A stretch of 64,000 bases of DNA from Candidatus Phosphoribacter hodrii (GCA_016707175.1 JADJIB010000001.1:248001-312000); one strand, 5' to 3'. Positions 1 to 8,573 are shown, counted from the first letter of the stretch. Notes: generated by a model not told the origin, from the sequence alone. Made by a program: numbers and translations.

Positions 1-643
1 CGGGATCGGGTTGTCCGCGCGTGTAGAGGTGCTGGGCGATCGCCTCGACGCTCACCTTGTCGGCGATCTCCTCGATGGGTATGCCGGTCGCGGCCTGCTC
101 AAGGATGAGTTGCCGCACGGCGTCGGCGATCTCGCGTCGACCGCCGTAACCCACAGCGACGTTGACGGTGAGACCAGTGACGCCCGCCGTCGCGGTCTCG
201 GCCGCCAGTAGTGCGGTGGCCGTCGCCTCCGGCAACAGGTCAAGGGCGCCGATCGGGTGGAGGCGCCAGCGTTGGGCCGCGGCGAGGTCGTTGACGGCCT
301 CCTCGATGATCCCCAGGAGCGGCTCCAACTCGCTGGAGTCGCGGTCGAGGTTGTCGGTCGAGAGCAGCCACAGGGTGACCAACTCGACGCCGGTCTCCTC
401 GCACCAGGCGAGGAGGTCCTGGATCTTGTCGGCCCCGGCCTGATGTCCGCCCACCGTGTCGAAGCCGTTGGCCTTGGCCCAGCGCCGGTTGCCGTCGAGC
501 ATGACGCCGACGTGCCGCGGCACGTTCGACCGGTCGAGATCGTGCGCCAGCCGACGCTCGTAGACGCCGTAGAGCACGTCGCTCAGGCCCACCCGACTCG
601 CCTTCCGTTCGCGAACCTCGCCGTTGTCGGCTGTGCCCGACAC
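1..643 (-). CDS. Isoprenyl transferase (UppS family), partial at the window edge
   Basis: Cis-prenyltransferase that condenses isopentenyl diphosphate onto an allylic diphosphate to make a Z-prenyl diphosphate for cell-envelope lipid carriers. The reverse strand reads VGVMLDGNRRWAK, the family's Asp-Gly-Asn-Arg-Arg-Trp active-site motif, followed further on by GYGGRREIADA, another conserved block. The gene runs off position 1, so the last residues are missing. I take the GTG at 643, with GGGAG four bases upstream; the conserved motif then lies at about residue 45. It is divergent from the HlyIII gene. In mycobacteria the short-chain Z-farnesyl diphosphate synthase also neighbours a HlyIII gene, so short-chain specificity is possible, but product length cannot be read from the sequence. 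Confidence 0.9.
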   Translation of the reverse strand, partial: MSGTADNGEVRERKASRVGLSDVLYGVYERRLAHDLDRSNVPRHVGVMLDGNRRWAKANGFDTVGGHQAGADKIQDLLAWCEETGVELVTLWLLSTDNLDRDSSELEPLLGIIEEAVNDLAAAQRWRLHPIGALDLLPEATATALLAAETATAGVTGLTVNVAVGYGGRREIADAVRQLILEQAATGIPIEEIADKVSVEAIAQHLYTRGQPDP

Positions 644-714
644 GCTACTCCCGTATGCCGCGTCGCTCCCATCCCCCGCCCGCACCCCCGAAACCCCCGC
701 GACCCCCCGCCCAC

Positions 715-896
715 CCCGGAGATAGCGCTCGCACGGTCATCTTTACGCCCCCGCACCCCCGTTTAACCCGGAGATAGCGCTCGCACGGTCATCTTTACGC
801 CCCCGCGAACCCCCTGACCCCGGAGATAGCGCTCGCACGGTCATCTTTACGCCCCCGCGAACCCCCTGACCCCGGAGATAGCGCTCGCACGGTCAT
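715..896. repeat. 52-bp tandem repeat, about 3.5 copies
   Basis: The unit beginning CCCGGAGATAGCGCTCGCAC starts at 715, 767, 819 and 871, an exact 52-bp period. Copies 2-4 are nearly identical over their shared length, and the fourth is cut short where it runs into a GTATGCCG motif at 897. The array fills the 328-bp gap between the divergent prenyl synthase and HlyIII genes. Each unit contains the palindrome AGCGCT. I see no coding capacity with family support. It could be a minisatellite or a set of protein-binding sites. Confidence 0.9.
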
Positions 897-922
897 GTAT
901 GCCGCGAGCCTTGCCTCACACT

Positions 923-962
923 CGTAACTTACGGAGTCGTAAGTTACGGCAACGTAAGTTAT
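923..962. promoter_or_regulatory. Operator-like triple box upstream of the HlyIII gene
   Basis: CGTAACTTACG (923-933) and CGTAAGTTACG (938-948) form a perfect 11-bp inverted repeat with a 4-bp spacer. A third copy of the half-site, CGTAAGTTAT, follows at 953-962, 15 bp after the second. The array ends 10 bp before the ATG at 972 and must overlap the promoter. The TTAC-N6-GTAA geometry fits a TetR-type repressor. No obvious regulator gene is adjacent. Confidence 0.6.
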
Positions 963-971
963 CCTTGACTC

Positions 972-1643
972 ATGAGCGCCATCCAGTTGCCCGAGCACCA
1001 CGTCGCCAAACCCCGCCTGCGCGGGTGGCTGCACGCCGGCACCTTCCCCGTCGCGGTCATCGCAGGCCTGGTCCTCATCATCCTCGCCCCTGCCGGCCGA
1101 GCGCGGATCGGAGCGGTGGTCTTCGTCATCACGGCCGCCATGCTCTTTGGCACCTCGGCGGTCTACCACCGCGGCAACTGGTCGCAGAAGGTCCACCAGG
1201 TGCTCAAGCGCCTGGACCACTCGAACATCTTCCTCATCATCGCCGGGTCCTACACGCCCTTCGCCCTGTGCCTGCTGCCGACCGAACAGGCTCGCACCCT
1301 GCTGATCACCGTGTGGGCCGGCGCCCTCGGCGGCGTGGCCTTCCGGGTGCTGTGGGTCGACGCGCCCCGCTGGCTCTACACGCCGATCTACGTCGCGCTG
1401 GGTTGGGTCGCCGTCTTCTACTTCACGCCGTTGCTGGCCGGCGGCGGGGCCGCTGTCATGTCGCTCATCGTCGCGGGCGGCGTCCTCTACACCGTGGGTG
1501 CGGTCGTCTACGGCACTAAGCGTCCCAACCCCTCACCGCGGTGGTTCGGGTTCCACGAGGTCTTCCACGCCTGCACGGTCGCCGCGTTCATCACGCACTT
1601 CGTGGCCGTCTCGCTCGCGGCATACACCGTCGCGACGGCCTGA
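972..1643 (+). CDS. HlyIII / PAQR-family membrane protein
   Basis: Predicted seven-helix integral membrane protein of the hemolysin III family, 223 aa. Family landmarks are present: SAVYHRG near residue 60, LDHSNIFLIIAGSYTPFA after it, and FGFHEVFHACTVAAFITH near the C terminus; these His/Asp residues form the metal site of the family. Function in bacteria is poorly defined despite the haemolysin name. I chose the ATG at 972; no clear ribosome binding site precedes it, so the message may have almost no leader. The upstream triple box suggests repression by a TetR-like protein. The neighbouring Z-prenyl synthase and mca genes match the mycobacterial neighbourhood as I remember it. Confidence 0.9.
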   Translation: MSAIQLPEHHVAKPRLRGWLHAGTFPVAVIAGLVLIILAPAGRARIGAVVFVITAAMLFGTSAVYHRGNWSQKVHQVLKRLDHSNIFLIIAGSYTPFALCLLPTEQARTLLITVWAGALGGVAFRVLWVDAPRWLYTPIYVALGWVAVFYFTPLLAGGGAAVMSLIVAGGVLYTVGAVVYGTKRPNPSPRWFGFHEVFHACTVAAFITHFVAVSLAAYTVATA

Positions 1644-1683
1644 CCCCGACGGCGAGCCCGTTCGCTCAGGGCTCGTTCGCTCC

Positions 1684-1974
1684 TCAGGGCTCGTTCGGCT
1701 TCTTCCGCTTCGGCTTCGGTGCGGCCGCGTCACCCTGGGCCGCCGCATCACTCGGCGTCGCCGTCGGCCCCGAGTCCGCCGGCGTCGAGGTCCCGGACTT
1801 CGCCGCCTCGGCCGCCTCCAGGGCAGCGATCCGATCGCGTTCGCGATAGGCCATCCGGCGCATCCGCGCATTCATGTTCCGCATGAGGAAGTAGAGCGCG
1901 ACCGCCAGCGCGAAGAACGCGAGGAACGCCCCGAGCCCCGGCCCGACCGCCGAGTTGGGAACTGGACCACCCAT
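1684..1974 (-). CDS. Small membrane protein downstream of mca
   Basis: A 96-residue protein with one hydrophobic helix near the N terminus (about residues 13-33), then a basic segment (MNARMRRMAYRERDR), then a low-complexity Ala/Ser/Thr/Pro and Lys-rich tail. Its ATG overlaps the mca stop by one base (TGATG), so the two are translationally coupled. A protein of this type lies next to mca in mycobacteria as well (Rv1083, from memory). No catalytic motif is visible; a small scaffold or regulatory membrane protein is a guess. Confidence 0.75.
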   Translation of the reverse strand: MGGPVPNSAVGPGLGAFLAFFALAVALYFLMRNMNARMRRMAYRERDRIAALEAAEAAKSGTSTPADSGPTATPSDAAAQGDAAAPKPKRKKPNEP

Positions 1975-2951
1975 CAGACCGCCACCCGTCCGTCGAACAC
2001 CAGCGTCAAACCCTGACGCGTCGCCATCTCGTCCGCCTCCGCCACCGACGGCAGCCCGGCGAACAGATCGTCCTCCACCTCGATGATCGGCACATAGGAC
2101 AGCGCCGCCTCGAAATCCTCGGTCGGCCAGACCGACCGCTCCAGCTCGCGCGGCATCTTGAACCACGAGCCCTCGGGGTCGACCTGCGTCGCGTGGGCGA
2201 GCAACGCCCGGTCGCGAGCGGCGAAGAACTCCGCGCACGGCACCCGCGTCGTCACGTGCCGCTGCCCGCGTCGCTCGATGTGCTCCACCCACTCACCGTA
2301 AGGCGAGTCCAACCCCTCGGCGAGCAAGGCCTCGTGGAAGGCCCGGATCCGCCCGCCCGAGTGGGTCTGGTTGTAGTAGAGCTTCAGCGGCTGCCACGGC
2401 TGCCCCGCATGGGGGTATGCCGCGGGGTCGCCGGCCGCTGCGAAGGCCGACATCGAGACGGTGTGGGTCATGATGTGGTCGGGGTGGGGGTAGCCGCCGT
2501 GCTCGTCGTAGGTCGTGACGACGTGCGGTCGGAATTCGCGGATGACCCGCACGAGCGCCTCGGTGGTCACCGAGATGGGCTCGAGGGCGAAACACCCTTC
2601 GGGCAACGGCGGCAACGGGTCGCCTTCGGGCAGACCGGAGTCGACGAACCCGAGCCAGACATGCTCGACTCCGAGAGCGGCGGCCGCTGCGGCCATCTCG
2701 TCGCGGCGCACCTGGGCGATGTCGCGCTGGATGTGCGGGTCGTCCTTGAGCGCCTCGTTGAGGACGTCGCCACGCTCCCCGCCGGTGCAGGACACGACGC
2801 AGACCCGGGCTCCGTCGGCGACATACATCGCCGACGCCGCAGCGCCCTTGCTCGACTCGTCGTCCGGGTGAGCATGGACGGCCAGGAGCCGGAAGCCGTC
2901 ACGACGCTGCCCGGTGTCGGGTGCGGGCGCGCTCTCGGGGGTGGGCGGCAT
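1974..2951 (-). CDS. mca: Mycothiol S-conjugate amidase Mca
   Basis: Zinc hydrolase that cleaves mycothiol S-conjugates to a mercapturic acid and GlcN-inositol, detoxifying electrophiles and drugs. The 325-aa protein has the LmbE/PIG-L zinc motif AHPDDE near residue 26 followed by SSKGAA, and YPHPDHIMTH about 130 residues later supplying the remaining His ligand. The SSKG lysine is, from memory, the feature separating Mca from the deacetylase MshB. The start at 2951 is an ATG embedded in a GGCATACC motif, with only a weak upstream GAAGGA. It is first in an operon with the small membrane protein and divergent from the DUF4307 gene. It shows the organism makes mycothiol. Confidence 0.93.
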   Translation of the reverse strand: MPPTPESAPAPDTGQRRDGFRLLAVHAHPDDESSKGAAASAMYVADGARVCVVSCTGGERGDVLNEALKDDPHIQRDIAQVRRDEMAAAAAALGVEHVWLGFVDSGLPEGDPLPPLPEGCFALEPISVTTEALVRVIREFRPHVVTTYDEHGGYPHPDHIMTHTVSMSAFAAAGDPAAYPHAGQPWQPLKLYYNQTHSGGRIRAFHEALLAEGLDSPYGEWVEHIERRGQRHVTTRVPCAEFFAARDRALLAHATQVDPEGSWFKMPRELERSVWPTEDFEAALSYVPIIEVEDDLFAGLPSVAEADEMATRQGLTLVFDGRVAV

Positions 2952-3025
2952 ACCTGAATCGTGTCCTTCGCAGGGAGGGGGTTACGGTGGACCATCATCC
3001 CACCGTTCGGCGGAAGGCTTACCCC

Positions 3026-3397
3026 GTGTCGTCTCAACGTCCGCGGATCACCCCGGGGACCGGCAAGTGGTGGGCGCTGGGCATCGCGTTCACCCTGGCG
3101 TTCACCGGGTTCGCCTCGTGGAAGGTCCTGTCGGTGGCCGACCAGGCCATAGACGTGACGTTGACGGCGGTGTCTGTGGTCGACGACCGGACGACGGTGG
3201 TCACCTTCGACCTGCACCGGCCACCCGCACAGGCCGTCGTCTGCACGGTCCAAGCCCAAGACCAGCGCAAGGCCGTCGTGGGCACGGTGACCGTCGACCT
3301 GCCCCCCGCGACCGAGCGCACGACCACCCATCAGGTGACCGTCAGGACGACGACCCGGGCGTTCACCGGTCTCGTGCACGACTGCGTCCGCGCCTGA
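3026..3397 (+). CDS. DUF4307 membrane protein
   Basis: A 123-residue protein with a single N-terminal transmembrane segment (WWALGIAFTLAFTGFASWKVL, split here as WWALGIAFTL plus AFTGFASWKVL) followed by an extracytoplasmic beta-rich domain with two cysteines. This matches the DUF4307 family found next to mca in actinobacteria. The GTG at 3026 is preceded by CGGAAGG eight bases upstream. It is divergent from mca, so the promoters share about 75 bp. Function is unknown. Confidence 0.8.
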   Translation: MSSQRPRITPGTGKWWALGIAFTLAFTGFASWKVLSVADQAIDVTLTAVSVVDDRTTVVTFDLHRPPAQAVVCTVQAQDQRKAVVGTVTVDLPPATERTTTHQVTVRTTTRAFTGLVHDCVRA

Positions 3398-3481
3398 TTC
3401 GTCAACGCCGAGCCGTCGCCTATCCGTCGCTCAGCCCGCTTGCCACCCACGACCGGCCGCGCGGGGCTAAAGTCGCTCGCC

Positions 3482-4666
3482 ATGACCACGCAGCGCCCCC
3501 GCGGCTTCTCCACGACGGCCATCCATGCCGGGCAGGAGGCCGACGAGTCCACCGGCGCGGTGGTGACGCCGATCTACCAGGTGTCGACCTTCAAACAGGA
3601 CGGCGTCGGCGGGCTGCGCGGGGGCTATGAGTACTCCCGCTCGGCCAACCCCACGCGCGCCGCCCTCGAGGAGTGCCTCGCGGCCCTGGAAGGGGGCTCG
3701 CGCGGGTTCGCCTTCGCCTCCGGGCTGGCGGGGCAGGACTGCGTCGTCCGCTCCCTCGTCGGTCCGGGTGACCACCTCGTGGTCCCCACCGACGCCTATG
3801 GCGGCACCTACCGCTATGTCAACCGGGTCGCCCGGGCGCACGGCGTCGAGCACACCGTCGCCCCCATGGCCGATGTTGCGGCGGTCCAGGCGGCCATCGA
3901 GCCGGGTCGCACGAAGCTCGTCTGGGTCGAGACGCCCTCGAACCCGCTCCTCGGCGTCGCCGACATCGCCGCGCTCGCCGCGGTGGCCCACGAGGCCGGC
4001 GCCCTGCTCGTCGTCGACAACACCTTCGCGACGAGTTACCTCCAACAGCCGCTCGCGCTCGGTGCCGACATCGTCACCCACAGCACGACGAAGTATGCCG
4101 GTGGGCACAGTGACGTCGTCGGCGGCGCCGTCGTCGTCGCGCAGGAGGTGGGTGTCGCGGCATACGCCGATGCCGCCGAGCGGATCGCCTTCCACCAGAA
4201 CGCGATCGGAGCCGTTTCCGGGCCTTTCGACGCGTGGCTCGTGCTGCGTGGGCTCAAGACCCTCGCCGTGCGGATGGAGCGGCACTGCGACAACGCCGAG
4301 CGCATTGTCGAGTTCCTCAGCGGCCACGACGCCGTGAGCCAGGTGCTCTATCCCGGGCTGGCCGGACACGCCGGGCACGAGGTCGCCGCCCGGCAGATGC
4401 GCCGGTTCGGCGGCATGGTGTCCTTCCGACTGCGCCGCGGTGAGGACGCGGCGGTCAAGGCCTGCGCCGCCGTGTCGCTGTGGACCCTTGGCGAGTCGCT
4501 CGGCGGCGTCGAGTCGCTCATCGAGCACCCCGGCCGGATGACCCATGCCTCGGTCGTCGGCACCGCGCTGGAGGTGCCCGGTGACCTCATCCGCCTGTCG
4601 GTCGGCATCGAGGACGTCGAGGACCTCATCGACGATCTGCGCGAGGCCCTGGACATCCACGGCTGA
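3482..4666 (+). CDS. metB: Cystathionine gamma-synthase / gamma-lyase
   Basis: PLP-dependent trans-sulfuration enzyme, 394 aa. The PLP lysine lies at residue 204 within HSTTKYAGGHSDVVGG, and the substrate/cofactor segments YEYSRSANPTR and VETPSNPLLGV are typical of the Cys/Met-metabolism family. In the synthase direction it makes cystathionine from an activated homoserine and cysteine; synthase and lyase cannot be separated by eye. The ATG at 3482 lies eight bases after TAAAGT, a possible -10 box, with no clear Shine-Dalgarno. Its stop overlaps the next start by one base (TGATG). A cbs gene lies 18 kb away, so both halves of trans-sulfuration are in the window. Confidence 0.92.
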   Translation: MTTQRPRGFSTTAIHAGQEADESTGAVVTPIYQVSTFKQDGVGGLRGGYEYSRSANPTRAALEECLAALEGGSRGFAFASGLAGQDCVVRSLVGPGDHLVVPTDAYGGTYRYVNRVARAHGVEHTVAPMADVAAVQAAIEPGRTKLVWVETPSNPLLGVADIAALAAVAHEAGALLVVDNTFATSYLQQPLALGADIVTHSTTKYAGGHSDVVGGAVVVAQEVGVAAYADAAERIAFHQNAIGAVSGPFDAWLVLRGLKTLAVRMERHCDNAERIVEFLSGHDAVSQVLYPGLAGHAGHEVAARQMRRFGGMVSFRLRRGEDAAVKACAAVSLWTLGESLGGVESLIEHPGRMTHASVVGTALEVPGDLIRLSVGIEDVEDLIDDLREALDIHG

Positions 4667-6036
4667 TGGGCTCGCCGATCGGCCATCAGGCGCTCCTCGT
4701 TGTTGACGTGGGGTCGACCTTCACCAAGGCCGCCCTCGTCCAGGTGAGCGCTGCCGACGGCGACGAGACTGGCGCCGTCCTGGGTCGCGCCGAGACCCCG
4801 ACCACCCTCGACACCGACGTCATGGACGGGGTCCGCTCCCTCGCTGCCCACCTCGGTGATGCCGCCGCGGTCGACGACGGCCGGATCGTGGCCTGCTCGT
4901 CGGCAGGCGGCGGGCTGCGCCTCGCGGTCATCGGCTATGAACGGACCGTGACGGCCGAGGCCGGCTATCGCGTGGGCCTCTCGGCCGGCGCGAAGGTCGT
5001 CCACGTGGCGTCCGGCCCGCTCGACACGGCGGCCCTGGCGGCCCTCGCGGAGGCCCGCCCCGACATCGTCCTGCTCGTCGGTGGCACCGATGGCGGCAAC
5101 GCAGAAGTGTTGCAGCACAATGGGATCGCTCTCGCCGCCTCAACGCTCCCCCACGACGTCCCCGTCGTCGTCGCCGGCAACCTCGACGCTCAGCCCGCCG
5201 TCGCGGCGGCCCTCCAGCGGGCCGGTCGGCCCCATGTGCTCGCCGACAACGTGCTGCCCGAGATCGGGGTCGTCGCTCCCGCGAGCGCGCGCGTGGCGAT
5301 CCGCGAGGTGTTCCTCAGGCACGTCATCGGAGGCAAGGGCCTGTCCACCGACGCCGCCTTCGCCCGGGTCGTGCGCGCGGCCACGCCCGACGCGGTCCTC
5401 GCCGGGGTCGAGGTGCTCGCCGAGGTCCTCGACCAGGACGTGCTCGTCGTCGACGTCGGAGGCGCAACCACGGACGTCTATTCGGCCGTCACCCCACGAG
5501 GTGACGACGCCGGCCGCCGCACCGAAGTCGTTGCGCCGCTGCGGTTCTCACGCACCGTCGAGGCCGACCTCGGGATGCGCTGGAACGCCGAGGGAGTCAT
5601 CGAGGCAGCCGCCCGCGAGCACCTTCCGACGTCGACCGCCCTGCGCAGGTATGCCGCGCGCCTGGGTGAGCAGCCGGCATACCTCCCGTCAGGGCCGGGT
5701 GAAGCGGCCCTCGACCTGGACCTCGCCCGGCTGGCGGCCATCGTCGCCGTCCGACGGCACGCCCGGCCGCCGTTCCCCGGCGAGGCGCCCCGAGCACTGA
5801 CCGACCTCGGTCTGGTGCTGGGCTCCGGGGGCGTGCTGCGGCATACCCCGTCGACGGAGGCACGAGCCCTGCTGGAGGCGGTCGCGGCCGACCATGCGGG
5901 GGGCTGGCGGGTGCCGCGAGCACCACGGATCGGGGTCGACGCGGCATACCTGCTGGTCGTTGTCGGCCTGCTCGCGCCGACCCATCCGGACGCGGCCCGT
6001 GCCGTAGCCCGGAGGTTGGCCCTCGGCGACGGATAG
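4666..6036 (+). CDS. GlmL/MutL-type ASKHA ATPase (mutase accessory protein)
   Basis: 456-aa protein of the GlmL/MutL family, encoded beside adenosylcobalamin-dependent aminomutases such as glutamate mutase and thought to act as an ATP-dependent reactivase. It has the ASKHA phosphate-1 motif VVDVGSTFTKAAL at the N terminus, LLVGGTDGGN near residue 140, VVDVGGATTDVYS near residue 265 and VLGSGGVL near residue 385. The start overlaps the metB stop and only 11 bases separate its stop from the ilvA ATG, suggesting one operon. No mutase subunit is in this window, so the partner is either elsewhere or different. Placement between two amino-acid PLP enzymes is unusual. Confidence 0.85.
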   Translation: MGSPIGHQALLVVDVGSTFTKAALVQVSAADGDETGAVLGRAETPTTLDTDVMDGVRSLAAHLGDAAAVDDGRIVACSSAGGGLRLAVIGYERTVTAEAGYRVGLSAGAKVVHVASGPLDTAALAALAEARPDIVLLVGGTDGGNAEVLQHNGIALAASTLPHDVPVVVAGNLDAQPAVAAALQRAGRPHVLADNVLPEIGVVAPASARVAIREVFLRHVIGGKGLSTDAAFARVVRAATPDAVLAGVEVLAEVLDQDVLVVDVGGATTDVYSAVTPRGDDAGRRTEVVAPLRFSRTVEADLGMRWNAEGVIEAAAREHLPTSTALRRYAARLGEQPAYLPSGPGEAALDLDLARLAAIVAVRRHARPPFPGEAPRALTDLGLVLGSGGVLRHTPSTEARALLEAVAADHAGGWRVPRAPRIGVDAAYLLVVVGLLAPTHPDAARAVARRLALGDG

Positions 6037-6047
6037 CCTTGCCCGCC

Positions 6048-7265
6048 ATGGAGTCCCTGCCGGTCACCCTCGCTGACGTCCGAGCCGCGCGGGAGTTGCT
6101 CGTCGGCGTCGTGACGACCACCCCCTTGGAGCACAGCCGCGGGTTGTCCGAGCGGGTCGGGGTGCCGGTCTATCTCAAGTGCGAGAACCTCCAACGGGCC
6201 GGATCGTTCAAGATCAGAGGCGCCTACACGCGGATGTCGCGGCTGTCCGAGGCGGAGCGCGTCCGCGGCGTCGTGGCCGCGAGCGCCGGCAACCACGCGC
6301 AGGGAGTGGCGCTGGCCGCGCAACTGTTGGGCATCTCCGCGACGGTCTTCATGCCAGTCGGCGCCCCTCTGCCCAAGCTCGCGGCGACCCGCGCCTACGG
6401 CGCGACGGTGCAGTTGCACGGCGACACCCTCGACGAGGCGCTCGTGGCGGCGCTGGAGTATGCCGCGTCGACCGGCGCCGTCCTCATCCACCCCTTCGAC
6501 CACCCGGACATCGTTGCGGGACAAGGGACCTGCGGGCTGGAGATCCTCGAACAACTGCCCGACGTCAAGACGATCCTCGTGTCGACCGGAGGAGGCGGGC
6601 TGGTCGGCGGGATCGCCGTGGCGGCGAAATCACTGCGGCCCGACGTGCGAGTCATCGGCGTGCAGGCCGAGCAGGCTGCTGCCTGGCCGTTGTCGCTGGC
6701 CGCGGGGACGCCGGTGGCCGTCGACTCGATGCAGACGATGGCCGACGGGATCGCGGTTGGGCGCCCCGGACCGGTGCCGTTCGAGGTGGTGTCCAACCTC
6801 GTCGACGACATGGTCACCGTGAGCGAGGCCGCGCTGTCCCGCGCCGTCGTCTTCCTCCTGGAGCGCGCGAAGGTGGTCGCCGAGCCGGCCGGAGCGGCTG
6901 CGGTGGCCCGCTTGTTGGAGGGTCCCGGGCCGCTGGAGGGGCCCGTCGTCGCCGTCGTGTCCGGCGGCAACATCGACCCGCTGCTCCTGCTGCGGATCGT
7001 GCGCCACGGCCTGACCGCCGGCGGCCGTTTCCTCCAGGTCACCGTGCGGGTGCCGGACCGGCCAGGTTCGCTGGCCCGCCTGCTCGCCGACCTGGCCGCG
7101 ACCACGGCGAACGTCGTCGAGGTCAACCACGTGCGGACCGATTCCGGCCTGGCCGTCGACGAGGTCGAGATCGCCGTCGATCTGGAGACCCGCGGCACCG
7201 CCCACCGCGAAGAGGTCCTGCGAGCGCTGCGCTCGGCCGGCTATCGGCTGGTCTTCGGGTCCTGA
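6048..7265 (+). CDS. ilvA: Threonine ammonia-lyase (threonine dehydratase)
   Basis: PLP enzyme deaminating threonine to 2-oxobutyrate; 405 aa. The PLP lysine lies in GSFKIRGAY near residue 50, with the SAGNHAQG phosphate loop, the glycine-rich STGGGGLVGG segment and SGGNIDP at the end of the catalytic domain. An ACT-like domain (FLQVTVRVPDRPGSLARLL onward, about residues 325-405) follows, as in the single-ACT form often labelled catabolic or TdcB-like. ATG at 6048 is preferred to the in-frame TTG at 6039. It lies directly downstream of the GlmL-like gene. Stop is at 7265, convergent with greA. Confidence 0.93.
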   Translation: MESLPVTLADVRAARELLVGVVTTTPLEHSRGLSERVGVPVYLKCENLQRAGSFKIRGAYTRMSRLSEAERVRGVVAASAGNHAQGVALAAQLLGISATVFMPVGAPLPKLAATRAYGATVQLHGDTLDEALVAALEYAASTGAVLIHPFDHPDIVAGQGTCGLEILEQLPDVKTILVSTGGGGLVGGIAVAAKSLRPDVRVIGVQAEQAAAWPLSLAAGTPVAVDSMQTMADGIAVGRPGPVPFEVVSNLVDDMVTVSEAALSRAVVFLLERAKVVAEPAGAAAVARLLEGPGPLEGPVVAVVSGGNIDPLLLLRIVRHGLTAGGRFLQVTVRVPDRPGSLARLLADLAATTANVVEVNHVRTDSGLAVDEVEIAVDLETRGTAHREEVLRALRSAGYRLVFGS

Positions 7266-7280
7266 GGTGCGGGCGGTGGC

Positions 7281-7772
7281 TCAGCCCGCGTAGGGGCTGG
7301 TGTTGAGGATCTTGACCTCGATGGTCTTGCCGTTGGGGGCCACGTAACTCACGGTCTCTCCGACGGTGCGGCCGTTGACGGCGCGGCCCAGCGGGCTCGC
7401 CTCGCTGAAGACGTGCAGGTCGGTGTGGTCCTGGATCTCGCGGTGACCGAGCAGGAAGGTCTCTTCCTCGTCGAACATCTCGACCGTGACGACCATGCCG
7501 GGCTCGACGATGCCGTCGTCCGGGGGCGGGGTCTCGCCGACGATGGCCGACTCCAGCAACTGGGTCAGCTGGCGGATCCGGGCCTCCATCTTGCCCTGCT
7601 CCTCCTTGGCGGCGTGGTAGCCACCGTTCTCGCGGAGGTCACCTTCGAGGCGCGCCGCCTCGATCTTCTTGGACAACTCGACGCGCCCCTCGGTCGAGAG
7701 GTGCTCAAGCTCGCCCTTGAGCCGGTCGTGGGCCTCCGGGGTGAGGTAGGCGCTCTTCGCGGTCTCGGTCAC
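7281..7772 (-). CDS. greA: Transcription elongation factor GreA
   Basis: 163-aa factor that stimulates cleavage of backtracked transcripts by RNA polymerase. The N-terminal coiled coil carries the acidic tip GDLRENGGYHAAKEEQGK and the C-terminal FKBP-like domain has SPLGRAVNGRTVGETVSY. The GTG at 7772 is preceded by AAGGAG ten bases upstream, and the protein starts with the usual TPEAHDRLKGELEHL; a longer in-frame extension to 7931 is not needed. It is convergent with ilvA. Position next to metB/mca matches mycobacteria. Confidence 0.95.
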   Translation of the reverse strand: MTETAKSAYLTPEAHDRLKGELEHLSTEGRVELSKKIEAARLEGDLRENGGYHAAKEEQGKMEARIRQLTQLLESAIVGETPPPDDGIVEPGMVVTVEMFDEEETFLLGHREIQDHTDLHVFSEASPLGRAVNGRTVGETVSYVAPNGKTIEVKILNTSPYAG

Positions 7773-7952
7773 GGTTGTTCGTCTCCTTGCCTGTCCCGGG
7801 CAAACGACCAGTGCGGCTCGGTTGCTCGGGGTGTCGTCGGGTCGCGCGGCGCTGCCAACCAGGCGCCGAGATCGGCGCGCTGTCGCAGCTGCCGGGGCGC
7901 GGGCCCCGGTGTGAAGTTCACAGTTTACCAAGCCTGGGCGAAAATGTGCCCT

Positions 7953-8573
7953 TCAGTGCAATGCCGATCCCCCAGGCACGGTGAGTTTGGGCAGAAATAC
8001 GTGGACGACGGGCCCGATCGACACGGCGAAAAGGACCGTTCCGAGGCCCAGATTTCCCCCGAGCGCCCAACCGATGAGCACGACGGTCACTTCCAGCCCG
8101 GTGCGGACCAGCCGGACGGACCTCCCGGTCAGCCGCACCAGCCCGGTCATCAGCCCGTCGCGCGGCCCGGGCCCCAGCCGTGCCCCGATATAGGCCGCCG
8201 TCGCCACTCCGTTGATGAGGATCCCCGCGACGAGGTATGCCGCCCGCCACCCCAGCGACTCGGGTGCCTCGATCGCGCGGAGCATCGGGTCCAGGGCCGC
8301 GCCGATGACGATGGCGTTGCTCACCGTGCCGATGCCCGGCCGCTGACGAAGCGGGATCCACAGCAGCAGGACCGCGACGCCGACGATGATCGACCAGGTG
8401 CCCATGGTGAGGCCCCAATGGTTGACCAGGCCCTGTTGGAACACGTCCCACGGGATGACGCCGAGGCCCGCCTCGAGGATGAGCGCCTCTCCGAACGCGA
8501 AGGTGACCAGCCCGGCATACAACTGGATCAGCCTGCGGGTCAGCCGGCGAGGTGGAGGCGCGGCCGGGACCAT
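7953..8573 (-). CDS. YczE/YitT-type integral membrane protein
   Basis: A 206-aa protein with about five hydrophobic segments, including LYAGLVTFAFGEALILEAGLG near the N terminus and a GLGTVLFAVSIGPVVHVFLP end. GLGVIPWDVFQQGL is typical of the YczE/YyaS membrane family. Transport or regulatory function is not established. I chose ATG 8573: it lies eight bases after GATACC on the reverse strand, and only 29 bp separate it from the divergent msrA start. An in-frame ATG at 8630 would overlap msrA. Confidence 0.8.
   Translation of the reverse strand: MVPAAPPPRRLTRRLIQLYAGLVTFAFGEALILEAGLGVIPWDVFQQGLVNHWGLTMGTWSIIVGVAVLLLWIPLRQRPGIGTVSNAIVIGAALDPMLRAIEAPESLGWRAAYLVAGILINGVATAAYIGARLGPGPRDGLMTGLVRLTGRSVRLVRTGLEVTVVLIGWALGGNLGLGTVLFAVSIGPVVHVFLPKLTVPGGSALH

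Noticed and set aside
257..766. Forward ORF of 169 aa
   Set aside because: It is the antisense shadow of the isoprenyl transferase, whose motifs are on the other strand.
715..896. Possible CRISPR array
   Set aside because: The 52-bp units are contiguous and near-identical throughout with no variable spacers, and no cas genes are present; it is a plain tandem repeat.
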